From: Streptomyces sp. BA2
Lineage (GTDB): Bacteria > Actinomycetota > Actinomycetes > Streptomycetales > Streptomycetaceae
Assembly: GCF_009769735.1 (NCBI RefSeq)
Contig: NZ_WSRO01000002.1
Span: forward strand, 3,298,001-3,362,000
Direction of reading: 5' to 3'
DNA length: 64,000 bases
In this document: positions 28,453 through 35,298 of the stretch, in pieces
Numbering within the stretch: position 1 is the first letter of the stretch
How the letters are laid out: every line of letters begins with the position of its first letter
Position numbers and translations under genes: made by a program
The notes under the pieces: generated by a model
The model's database searches: none
What the model was told of the DNA's origin: nothing
Seen by the model: the letters and a program-made list of their open reading frames with translations, nothing else

Positions 28453-29205
28453 TTACTTGGTCTTCTCTACGTACCGCAGCGAGCGGAGCCCGCGCTCCAA
28501 GTGCCAGTGCAGATAGGCGGAAACAAGTCCGCTGCCCTCCCTGACATGCCGTGCCTCGCACGCGTCCGCCGTCTCCCAGTCTCCGGTGAGCAGCGCGCCG
28601 AGCAGGCCGAGGGCTTCCATCGAGGGTACGACGCTGCCGGGCACCCGGCAGTCGACGCAGACGGAGCCGCCGGCGGCGACGGAGAAGAACCGGTTCGGGC
28701 CGGGCATTCCGCACTTGGCGCAGGAGCTGAAGCTGGGTGCGTACCCGTTCACGGCGAGGGAGCGGAGCAGGAACGCGTCGAGGATGAGGTGTGGCTCGTG
28801 CTCGCCGTTGGCGAGGGTCCGCAGGCCGCCCACGAGGAGCAGGTACTGCTGCACTGCGGGCTCACCCTCATGGTCGGTGAAGCGTTCCGCGGTCTCCAGC
28901 ATGGCCGTGCCTGCGGTGTAGCGCGCGTAGTCGGTGACGATTCCGCCACCGTAAGGAGCGATGGTCTCACTCTGCGTGCACAACGGCAGGCCGCGCCCGA
29001 TGAGTTCGCTGCCGCGCGCGAAGAACTGCACGTCGACATGGGAGAAGGGTTCGAGCCGGGCGCCGAACTTGGACTTGGTCCGCCGCACGCCGCGGGCGAC
29101 GGCGCGGACCCGTCCGTGGCTGCGGGTGAGCAGCGTGATGATGCGGTCCGCCTCACCCAGCTTCTGGGTGCGCAGCACGATGCCGTCATCACGGAACAGA
29201 CTCAT
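28453..29205 (-). CDS. recO: DNA repair protein RecO
   Basis: A 250-residue mediator that helps load RecA at gaps. The N-terminal OB fold has [19 protein letters not shown] and [20 protein letters not shown]. The C-terminal helical domain carries a four-Cys zinc site (CAKCG and CVDC). The length fits actinobacterial RecO. The ATG at 29205 opens 32 bp before uppS in the same transcription direction. It is divergent from the AIM24 gene across 109 bp. Confidence 0.94.
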   Translation of the reverse strand: MSLFRDDGIVLRTQKLGEADRIITLLTRSHGRVRAVARGVRRTKSKFGARLEPFSHVDVQFFARGSELIGRGLPLCTQSETIAPYGGGIVTDYARYTAGTAMLETAERFTDHEGEPAVQQYLLLVGGLRTLANGEHEPHLILDAFLLRSLAVNGYAPSFSSCAKCGMPGPNRFFSVAAGGSVCVDCRVPGSVVPSMEALGLLGALLTGDWETADACEARHVREGSGLVSAYLHWHLERGLRSLRYVEKTK

Positions 29206-29314
29206 GGGCCCATTCTCGCGTACGGGGCCGACAGCCGTGGCCTGGGTCGCTCCAACCCCGTTCCACTTCGCCTCAACCTCTGGCCATTTGACTCACACCT
29301 GACAAAATGCCCGC

Positions 29315-29992
29315 ATGAAGAGTGAGCTGTTCTCCACGGAGCACATGGCGCAGCAGTCCGTCGTCCCCGGGATGGCCCTGCAGAATGCCAAGTCCATCAA
29401 GTACGCGGTCAACGGCGAGATGCACGCACGGCAGGGCGCGATGATCGCCTACCGCGGCGACCTTCAGTTCGAGCGCAAGGGTCAGGGCGTGGGCGGCATG
29501 CTCAAGCGGGCGGTGACCGGTGAGGGTCTTCCGCTCATGGCGGTGCGCGGCCAGGGCGAGGCGTGGTTCGCGCACGAGGCGCAGAACTGCTTCATCGTCG
29601 ACATCGAGCCGGGCGACGTCCTCACCGTCAACGGCCGCAACGTCCTGTGCTTCGACTCGACGCTCTCGTACGAGATCAAGACGGTGAAGGGCGCGGGCGT
29701 CACGGGCGGCGGCCTCTTCAACAGCGTCTTCACCGGGTCCGGGCAGCTGGGCCTGGTCTGTGACGGCAACCCGCTGGTGATCCCGGTGTCGCCGCAGCAG
29801 CCGGTGTACGTGGACACGGACGCGGTGGTGGGCTGGACGGCGAACCTGGACACCACGCTGCACCGCTCGCAGTCCATCGGCTCCATGATCAGGGGCGGTT
29901 CCGGTGAGGCGGTCCAGCTGATGCTGCGCGGTGAGGGGTACGTCATCGTGCGGCCGAGCGAGCTGACGCCGTCGAAGCCGACGCAGCACTAG
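29315..29992 (+). CDS. AIM24 family protein (formerly DUF124)
   Basis: A 225-residue beta-rich protein starting at ATG 29315. It has VNGEMHARQGAMIAYRGD, GEAWFAHEAQNCFIVDIE, LTVNGRNVLCFDSTLSYEIK and GVTGGGLFNSVFTGSGQLGL, which together define the AIM24/DUF124 fold. Yeast Aim24 takes part in mitochondrial inner-membrane organisation. The bacterial proteins are uncharacterised, and streptomycete genomes usually carry several. No signal peptide or membrane helix is present. It is transcribed alone, divergent from recO and convergent with the DUF1266 gene. Confidence 0.9.
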   Translation: MKSELFSTEHMAQQSVVPGMALQNAKSIKYAVNGEMHARQGAMIAYRGDLQFERKGQGVGGMLKRAVTGEGLPLMAVRGQGEAWFAHEAQNCFIVDIEPGDVLTVNGRNVLCFDSTLSYEIKTVKGAGVTGGGLFNSVFTGSGQLGLVCDGNPLVIPVSPQQPVYVDTDAVVGWTANLDTTLHRSQSIGSMIRGGSGEAVQLMLRGEGYVIVRPSELTPSKPTQH

Positions 29993-30021
29993 GCGCTCCG
30001 CTGGGGGGCGGTGATCGATCC

Positions 30022-30072
30022 GCGGGCCGGTGGGGGCTGGTCGCGCAGTTCCCCGCGCCCCTTACGGGGCGG
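30022..30072. repeat. Streptomyces-type intergenic palindromic element with GCGCAGTTCCCCGCGCCCC core
   Basis: GGGGGCTGGTCGCGCAGTTC followed by CCCGCGCCCC and TTACGGGGCGGG lies between the convergent AIM24 and DUF1266 genes and supplies the DUF1266 stop codon. From memory this sequence recurs in many Streptomyces intergenic regions, often acting as a terminator. Only one copy was seen in the window. Confidence 0.5.
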
Positions 30073-30685
30073 GCCGCGCCTGGTCGGGGCGGCTGATTGC
30101 CTCCCAGGGGGCGAGGTTCCACGGACTTGTCCGGTTCGCGGGGTCCAGGAGGGCCTTCAGGTGGGCGTCGGAGGCGGCCTGGGGTGCGGGAAAGTCCGCG
30201 TCCTGCGTGCCCTGGAGACTCTCCCGCCAGACCTGCCTGCCCAGGAGGTAGTGGTCGGCGTACTCCTTCCAGGAGGAGTACGTCCCCACCACGGTCGGCA
30301 CGACGTTCTTGAGCCGGGCCCAGGTGTCGGCCTCGTTCAGCATCCCGCAGGCGAAGCCGCGCCGTGAGATGTCCACGTAGAGCGCGATGTCCCAGGCCAG
30401 CGGCGCGACGCCGATGCGCTGCCGGGCCATGGCGCGATAGCCGGTGCTCGCGAGCCCGCTCAGACGCCCGAGCAGCTGCTCGGGCGCGGTGATCTCCCAC
30501 TGATCGGCCAGCCACTTCTCGGCCTTGCCGTCGTCGATGCGGGTGAACGGATACAGGGTCGTCCGGGAGGCGTCCCCGTCCCGGCTGACCGGCGCGCTCA
30601 GCGACACCATCCAGAGCTGGTGCATGGTGAGCGGTGTCGGGTACTTGGACTCGACCTTGGGCTTGCTCCACTTCCATATGGCCAT
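30062..30685 (-). CDS. DUF1266 domain-containing protein
   Basis: A 207-residue soluble protein of unknown function. The DUF1266 signature is clear in the second half: WEITAPEQLLGRLSGLASTG is followed by LAWDIALYVDISRRGFACGM, LNEADTWARLKN and YSSWKEYADHYLLGRQVWR. Enterobacterial relatives (YbeR/YbeU type) are also uncharacterised. ATG 30685 is preferred over an ATG 30 nt upstream since it starts MAIWKWSKPK, close to the domain. It ends in the palindromic element. Confidence 0.8.
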   Translation of the reverse strand: MAIWKWSKPKVESKYPTPLTMHQLWMVSLSAPVSRDGDASRTTLYPFTRIDDGKAEKWLADQWEITAPEQLLGRLSGLASTGYRAMARQRIGVAPLAWDIALYVDISRRGFACGMLNEADTWARLKNVVPTVVGTYSSWKEYADHYLLGRQVWRESLQGTQDADFPAPQAASDAHLKALLDPANRTSPWNLAPWEAISRPDQARPAP

Positions 30686-30720
30686 GGCGCCGCACCCTAT
30701 GCCACGGGGCTTCACCTACG

Positions 30721-30942
30721 TCACGGGACTTCACCCCGGCTCCGTGCGTTCGCATAGGCGGTCGCGGCCCGTAGCCGCTCCGATGTGGTGGCGGTCCGCA
30801 GCGCGTCCGGCGCACAGTCCCACTCCCGCCCGCCGCCGAAGGGGCGGAGCTGGACGTAGGGCCCTTCGTGGCCCATGACCCTGCCGACTTGTCCGGTGCG
30901 GGTGTCCACGGCGTAGGCGCCGACCGGCAGATACAGGTTCAC
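30721..30942 (-). CDS. Small conserved hypothetical protein of the XRE/DUF397 locus
   Basis: A 73-residue protein, GTG start 30942 with GGAGAGG nearby. Sequence begins VNLYLPVGAYAVDTRTGQVG followed by GHEGPYVQLRPFGGGREWDC, a compact beta-type pattern with one Cys. No known domain. It recurs, from memory, beside XRE/DUF397 regulators in streptomycetes. Its start overlaps the stop of the upstream small gene by four bases (GTGA), so the two are translationally coupled. Function unknown; perhaps a ligand or partner of the locus. Confidence 0.75.
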   Translation of the reverse strand: MNLYLPVGAYAVDTRTGQVGRVMGHEGPYVQLRPFGGGREWDCAPDALRTATTSERLRAATAYANARSRGEVP

Positions 30943-31175
30943 CTCGCCTCTCCGACTTCGCCTCGTGGCAGTACCACCGCCAGGCGGGCTGCCGTGCCGA
31001 CGGAACATCCGCCCAATTCGATGAGCGGGCAGGGGGCTTCGCGGGCCCAGGATGTGGGGTCGATCCGCAATGAGGGCAAAATAATTCCGGCCCGCGCGAG
31101 TGCGGCGCGCAATTCTTTCACGGTCTCCTCCGCTTCTTCGACGCATAGCGTCGAGTGCGCCTTGCTTTCAGCCAT
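30939..31175 (-). CDS. Small conserved hypothetical protein, helical
   Basis: A 78-residue protein from ATG 31175 with an amphipathic helix (EEAEETVKELRAALARAGI) and a second half rich in Leu/Val with two Cys (APCPLIELGGCSVGTAARLA). GGGGAGCC precedes the start on the minus strand. It is the first gene of a two-gene unit divergent from an XRE regulator. Similar proteins recur at such loci. No motif allows a function to be given. Confidence 0.75.
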   Translation of the reverse strand: MAESKAHSTLCVEEAEETVKELRAALARAGIILPSLRIDPTSWAREAPCPLIELGGCSVGTAARLAVVLPRGEVGEAR

Positions 31176-31293
31176 GACGTGGCTCCCCTTTCCCATCGGA
31201 TTTCACGCTTCGTGTCTCGATGGTGACGGTCCGGTCCTACACTCGTCAGGAGTCTGTGCTCTACAACTGCGGCGCAGCGGAGGGTGGTTGGCC
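31176..31293. promoter_or_regulatory. Divergent promoter region of the XRE/DUF397 locus
   Basis: The 118-bp gap contains TACACT (31238-31243) as a likely -10 element for the XRE gene and GGAGGG before its ATG. No clear dyad was recognised. Confidence 0.4.
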
Positions 31294-32127
31294 ATGGCCA
31301 ATGGTTCGCGGCAGGCGGCTTGGGAGTTCTTCGGGGCCGAGTTGAAGAGGCGCCGGGAAGACGCGGGGCTCACGCAGTCGGCGCTGGGGCTTCAGGTTTT
31401 TGTTTCCGGCGCATACATCGGCCAATTCGAACAGGCTATTCGCAAGCCGCAGTTGGATGTTGCGCAGCGGATCGATGAGGTACTGCAATCCGACGGTATT
31501 TTCGAGCGGATGTGCCGAAAGCTGATCGACGACAAGCGGTATGCGGATTACTTCGCGACGGTCGTTGAGCTTGAGGCGCTGGCCACGCGGATCTGCGAGT
31601 TCGCGCCCACCTTGGTCCCGGGCCTTCTGCAGACCGCCGCATACGCGCGGGCGGTGACTCTCGCGGCCAACCCGTTCGTCACGGACGAGTACGTGGACGA
31701 GATCGTCGGCGCCCGGCTGGAGCGGGCGGGCATCCTCAAGGACGCTACAAGGCCGGAGTATTGGGTGGTGCTGCACGAGAACGCGCTGTACATCCCGGTG
31801 GGCGGTCCGGACGCCATGGCGCAGCAGTTGGACCACTTGGCGTCGCTGATGCGGGAGCGGCAGGTGTTGGTGATGGTGCTTCCGTACGAGGCGGGTGCGC
31901 ACGCGACGATGGGCGGGATGCTGACGCTCATGGACTTCGAGGACGCACCGCCAACGGCCTATACAGAGACGTCGTTTTCGGGAACTCTCGTCGACGAACC
32001 GGCAGTGGTGGTGAGAGCACAGCGCGCATACGATCTGCTCAGGGGTGCCGCACTGTCGCCGGAGGCGTCCCTCGCCCTGGTCGAGTCGGCGGCTGAGGAC
32101 TACAGACGATGCGCGAGTACGACCTGA
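31294..32127 (+). CDS. XRE regulator with DUF5753 domain (WhiJ-like)
   Basis: A 277-residue DNA-binding protein. Residues 10-70 form the XRE helix-turn-helix (FFGAELKRRREDAGLTQSAL, GAYIGQFEQAIRKP). Residues 85-265 are the DUF5753 domain (FAPTLVPGLLQTAAYARAV, YWVVLHENALYIPVGG, VLVMVLPYEAGAHATMGGML). Such proteins resemble WhiJ and AbaA-OrfA of S. coelicolor, which act with a small DUF397 partner in developmental control. Here the DUF397 gene overlaps the 3' end by 19 bp. ATG 31294 is the first in-frame start near the domain; GGAGGG lies about 9 nt upstream. Confidence 0.92.
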   Translation: MANGSRQAAWEFFGAELKRRREDAGLTQSALGLQVFVSGAYIGQFEQAIRKPQLDVAQRIDEVLQSDGIFERMCRKLIDDKRYADYFATVVELEALATRICEFAPTLVPGLLQTAAYARAVTLAANPFVTDEYVDEIVGARLERAGILKDATRPEYWVVLHENALYIPVGGPDAMAQQLDHLASLMRERQVLVMVLPYEAGAHATMGGMLTLMDFEDAPPTAYTETSFSGTLVDEPAVVVRAQRAYDLLRGAALSPEASLALVESAAEDYRRCASTT

Positions 32128-32393
32128 GCAACGCACGCTGGCGCAAGAGCAGCTACAGCAACGGTGAGGGCGGCAGCTGCGTCGAGATCGCGTACGACTT
32201 CATCGGCGCCGCCCGCTGGCGCAAGAGCAGCTACAGCAGCGGCGACGAAAGTGACAACTGCGTCGAGGTGGCCGACGGAGTCCCCGGGATCGTCCCGGTA
32301 CGGGACAGCAAGAACCCCCAGGGCCCCGCCCTCCTCATCAACGCCCCCGCCTGGCAGGCCTTCGTGACCGGACTGCGTCCTACTGGCGGCTGA
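32109..32393 (+). CDS. DUF397 protein with duplicated core
   Basis: A 94-residue acidic protein. The DUF397 motif ARWRKSSYSNGEGGSCVEI (residues 9-27) is repeated as ARWRKSSYSSGDESDNCVEV (35-54); only the second copy continues with the rest of the domain (VPVRDSKNPQGPALLI). Its start lies within the end of the XRE gene in another frame, the usual coupling for this partnership. DUF397 proteins are thought to antagonise or co-act with the XRE regulator. The stop overlaps the convergent pentapeptide-protein gene by 14 bp. Confidence 0.92.
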   Translation: MREYDLSNARWRKSSYSNGEGGSCVEIAYDFIGAARWRKSSYSSGDESDNCVEVADGVPGIVPVRDSKNPQGPALLINAPAWQAFVTGLRPTGG

Positions 32394-33891
32394 TCGACCG
32401 CGTGACGCCCGCCGCGATCGTCGTGGCGAGGGTCCACCCCATGATGACCAAGGCGTACCCGAACCACTGGTACGCGCCCCGCGAGGCATACGCGTGCTCC
32501 TGGCCGAAGTCGATGATCGGGAGCAGCAGGTCCAGCGTGTAGAACACGGGGTTGAACTCCGCGGCCTCCTTCGGCTTCAGCGCCGCCGGCTCCCGCACGG
32601 CGTACGTGACGGAGCCGGCCAGCAGCAGCGAGAACAGCCAGACCGCGGCCCGCGTGGGCCGGAAGCCGTAGCCGACGGTGGCGTCCTGGAGGTAGCCCCA
32701 GGCCTTGGCGTACCAGGGCAGGGTGGTGCGGTGGCGGCGTTGCTTGGCGAGCTGGACGGTGCGGGCGGCCGCGTCGTCTCCGACACGACGGTACGCGGCG
32801 GCGAGCTGCTCGTAGGCGAAGGGGACGTAGCCCTCGGTATCCCGCTCCAGGACCTGGAGCCTGCGCTCGGCGGGCTCGTGAGGGCCGAGCCTGGTGTACG
32901 TGAGGCCATCGAGGCGGACCTGGTCCGGCCAGGTCTCCGGGGCTATGTACAGGAGATCGAACTGGCAGCCCCGCAGTGTGACGGTGCCCTCGACGGGTGC
33001 GGCCTGGTCCAACCACAACGTGCCCCCGGTGATGCTGGCGCGCAGGGCCATGCCGCCCGGGTTGGAGAGCCGGGCGCCCTCCAGGTTGAACTGGCCGGGG
33101 ATACGGGCGCCCGGCAGGTTGAGCCGTCCGTACGCCGTGAGCCGCATCGCATGCAGATCGTCTCCGGCGCTGAGGTTCCCTGCCTGCAAGGCTGTGCTGC
33201 CCGGGTTGCTGAGCACCGCATCGTTGAAGGTGATGGTCCCGGCGACCACGGCACCCGCGAGGCGGACCAACCCGTGGGCGGTGAAGCCGTCGTCGGCGTG
33301 GAGATCACCGTCGATGGTGGCGCGATTGAGCGCGAGGACGGGCTCGTCGAAGGCGGCGGCCAACCCTTGCTCGCCCAGCTGCGCCCCGTCGAGGAAAACC
33401 GCCCCGGCGATCCGCGCGCCCCCGAGCCGGACGGCCCTCCGGACGCGGACACCGGTCATCCGCAGCGAGCCGTCGATCCGCAACCCGGTGCCGTACAGGT
33501 CGGGGAAGACGGACCAGCCCAGATTCAGCTGGCGCAACTGCGCCCCGTACAGATCCAGTTCCCCGTCGAAGTAGCAGGACCAGAGGTGGATGGCGCCGGC
33601 GACTTCCGCGTACTCGAGGTCGAGCTTGCCGGTGATGCGGGCGCCGTGCAGCCGCAGGACAGGGGTCTCGCCTTCCTGGCGGGGCCCGTCGATGAGCAAG
33701 GCGCGGAGCACCTCGGCCCGCACGGTCCGCTCGGGGCCCCAGTCCGCGCCGGAATCGGCGGGTTCCCTGTGCCGCTCCCGGAAGTCGACGGACCGCCCCA
33801 GCGGGAAGGCCTCCCACACCTGCCGCTCGGCGTCACTCAGATCACTGATCTCCACCGGCGCGACTCTTGCGCGCGACGGATCATGTGTCAA
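32380..33891 (-). CDS. Pentapeptide-repeat-like membrane protein (often auto-named membrane-associated oxidoreductase)
   Basis: A 503-residue protein. Residues 60-320 form a beta-helix of imperfect five-residue repeats with alternating hydrophobic positions (HGARITGKLDLEYAEVAGAI, DGSLRMTGVRVRRAVRLGGA). They are followed by a helical linker (YEQLAAAYRRVGDDAAARTV) and two membrane helices at about 412-429 and 474-494. No cofactor motif is visible, so the oxidoreductase name is not supported. The first codon appears to be TTG 33891 with GGATGAG upstream, 6 nt after the GNAT stop. GTG 33855 is the alternative. It is probably cotranscribed with the GNAT gene. Confidence 0.75.
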   Translation of the reverse strand: MTHDPSRARVAPVEISDLSDAERQVWEAFPLGRSVDFRERHREPADSGADWGPERTVRAEVLRALLIDGPRQEGETPVLRLHGARITGKLDLEYAEVAGAIHLWSCYFDGELDLYGAQLRQLNLGWSVFPDLYGTGLRIDGSLRMTGVRVRRAVRLGGARIAGAVFLDGAQLGEQGLAAAFDEPVLALNRATIDGDLHADDGFTAHGLVRLAGAVVAGTITFNDAVLSNPGSTALQAGNLSAGDDLHAMRLTAYGRLNLPGARIPGQFNLEGARLSNPGGMALRASITGGTLWLDQAAPVEGTVTLRGCQFDLLYIAPETWPDQVRLDGLTYTRLGPHEPAERRLQVLERDTEGYVPFAYEQLAAAYRRVGDDAAARTVQLAKQRRHRTTLPWYAKAWGYLQDATVGYGFRPTRAAVWLFSLLLAGSVTYAVREPAALKPKEAAEFNPVFYTLDLLLPIIDFGQEHAYASRGAYQWFGYALVIMGWTLATTIAAGVTRSISRQ

Positions 33892-33897
33892 CGGGGC

Positions 33898-34383
33898 TCA
33901 TCCAGCTATGTCACGGCGGTAACGCACCTCGGTCCGCCCCTCACTCTCCACCTCGCCCACGACCACGAACCCCGCACGGACGAGCACCGCCCGCGACCCC
34001 TCGTTCCCCGCATCCGTAGCCGCGCGCAGGGCAGCAAGCCCGTACTCCGCGCCGGCGACCCCGCAGACCTGCCGTACGGCACCGGTGGCGAGCCCGCGCC
34101 CCGCCGCCCGCTCGGCGATGCGATAGCCGAGTTCGGCTTCGCCGTCCGCCACGTCGACGAGATTGACGCGCCCGACCACCGCGCCCTCAGCGTCCACCAG
34201 TACGTGGAAGTGGCAGGCCCCGGCGGCCTGTTCGGCGAGCAGGGAGGCATGTCGCGCATCGAAGTCGGCGAAGTAGGCGTCGCCACGGTCTGGCACGTAC
34301 TTCGCGAAGTACGCCCGGTTCTCGCGCTCGAAGGCGAGCAGGGCGGGAGCGTGATCGGCGCGCAGGCGCTGGAGTTCGGGCAT
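33898..34383 (-). CDS. GNAT-family N-acetyltransferase (RimJ/RimL type)
   Basis: A 161-residue acetyl-CoA-dependent transferase. The fold is recognisable from VVGRVNLVDVADGEAELGYR, the acetyl-CoA loop RAAGRGLATGAVRQVCGVA and LRAATDAGNEGSRAVLVRAG with the Asn and the FVVVGE strand. These match the RimJ/RimL protein/small-molecule acetyltransferases. The substrate is unknown. ATG 34383 is 80 bp from the Cys-repeat lipoprotein gene upstream. Confidence 0.88.
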   Translation of the reverse strand: MPELQRLRADHAPALLAFERENRAYFAKYVPDRGDAYFADFDARHASLLAEQAAGACHFHVLVDAEGAVVGRVNLVDVADGEAELGYRIAERAAGRGLATGAVRQVCGVAGAEYGLAALRAATDAGNEGSRAVLVRAGFVVVGEVESEGRTEVRYRRDIAG

Positions 34384-34463
34384 GGCTGAAACCTAGCGGG
34401 GCCCTCGCTGTCAGTGGTGGGCGGTAGCGTCCGATTCCACGACGCGACGCGTAGCCGGTCCCG

Positions 34464-34838
34464 CTACTTCTTGACCGGCGGGCAGTAGCCGGTGTCCGCG
34501 CCGATGGAGTTGATCTCCGCGTTCGGCCTGGAGTCGCCCGCGTAGTTGATCTGGTCGGTGCAGCTGACGCCGGGCTTGCTGGGCGTGCCCGAGGGCTTGT
34601 TGCCCTTGTCCGGCGTGGGGCAGGTGCCGGTGTCCGCACCGATGCTGTTGATCTCGGCGTTCGACCGCGAGTCGCCCGCGTAGTCGAGCTGGTCCGTGCA
34701 GCTCGTGCCGGGCTTGGTGGGCGTGCCCGAGGGCTTGTCGTCCTTGATCGGCGTGGGGCAGGTGCCGGTGTCCGTACCGATGGAGTTGATCTCGGCGTCC
34801 GACCTCGGGTCGCCCGCATAGTTCATCTGGTCGGTACA
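34464..34838 (-). repeat. 138-bp tandem coding repeat (three units)
   Basis: Units at 34701-34838, 34563-34700 and a shorter last one at 34464-34562 encode the three Cys-paired modules. They share long identical stretches such as GAGATCAACTCCATCGG (minus strand), which suggests recent duplication. Confidence 0.85.
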
Positions 34839-35060
34839 GCGCTCCCCGGACTCGTCCGCCGTGCCCGACGTCTTGCCGTCGGCGGAGTCCCCACCGGTCT
34901 TGCTGGGGTTTTCGGACTTGTCCGCGGAAGCGGAAGCGGGGGCGGAGGATGACGAGGTGTCGTTTCCGCCGCCCTGGCAGGCGGTGAGGCCGAACGCGGC
35001 GATGGTGATCACCATGGCGGCTGCGGCCTTGCGGGCGTGGAGGAGGGTGGCGTGCGACAT
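34464..35060 (-). CDS. Lipoprotein built of three Cys-paired 46-residue modules
   Basis: A 198-residue secreted lipoprotein. The signal peptide (AAAAMVITIAAFGLTAC) ends at Cys28, followed by a Ser/Ala/Asp-rich linker. From residue 75 come three copies of a module with the pattern CTDQxxYAGDxRxxAEINSI, then GxDTGxCP. Cys pairs are 75/101, 121/147 and 167/193, always 26 apart, and modules are spaced 46 residues. Linkers between modules are Pro/Lys/Gly/Ser-rich (KPSGTPTKPG). A disulphide per module outside the membrane is likely. I do not recognise the module as a named family. ATG 35060 lies after GGGAAGAAC; tandem 11-bp repeats lie 79-101 bp upstream. Confidence 0.85.
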   Translation of the reverse strand: MSHATLLHARKAAAAMVITIAAFGLTACQGGGNDTSSSSAPASASADKSENPSKTGGDSADGKTSGTADESGERCTDQMNYAGDPRSDAEINSIGTDTGTCPTPIKDDKPSGTPTKPGTSCTDQLDYAGDSRSNAEINSIGADTGTCPTPDKGNKPSGTPSKPGVSCTDQINYAGDSRPNAEINSIGADTGYCPPVKK

Positions 35061-35138
35061 GTTCTTCCCGTTCTGTCCGGTGGTGCGGGTTCGACAGAAC
35101 AAGACTCTCCGCCGCCGCTGATGATCCAGCGCCGTCCG

Positions 35139-35161
35139 GCTAACGTCCCGCTAACGTCCCG
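35139..35161 (-). promoter_or_regulatory. Tandem 11-bp direct repeats upstream of the Cys lipoprotein
   Basis: On the minus strand GCGGGACGTTA occurs twice in tandem with a third partial copy (GCCGGACG). An 11-bp period is one helical turn, the layout bound by OmpR-type and SARP regulators. It lies 79-101 bp before the lipoprotein ATG. Confidence 0.5.
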
Positions 35162-35298
35162 CTGCGGCCGTCGGGGCGGCGGGTCGCGGGACGGCGGGTT
35201 GCAGGAAAATCCCACGCGGAGGCGGGGTGAGCAGGGATTTCCTCTGCCAGCCCCGGGAAATTTCCGCAGTCGCCCCCGGCCCGGGACCGCCGCGGCGC

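Noticed and set aside
32380..33891. Membrane-associated oxidoreductase function for the pentapeptide-repeat protein
   Set aside because: No nucleotide, flavin, haem or metal-binding motif is visible; the name comes from automatic transfer.
34464..34838. CRISPR-like array suggested by the regular repeats
   Set aside because: The repeats lie in a coding frame, encode conserved Cys modules and have no short unique spacers.
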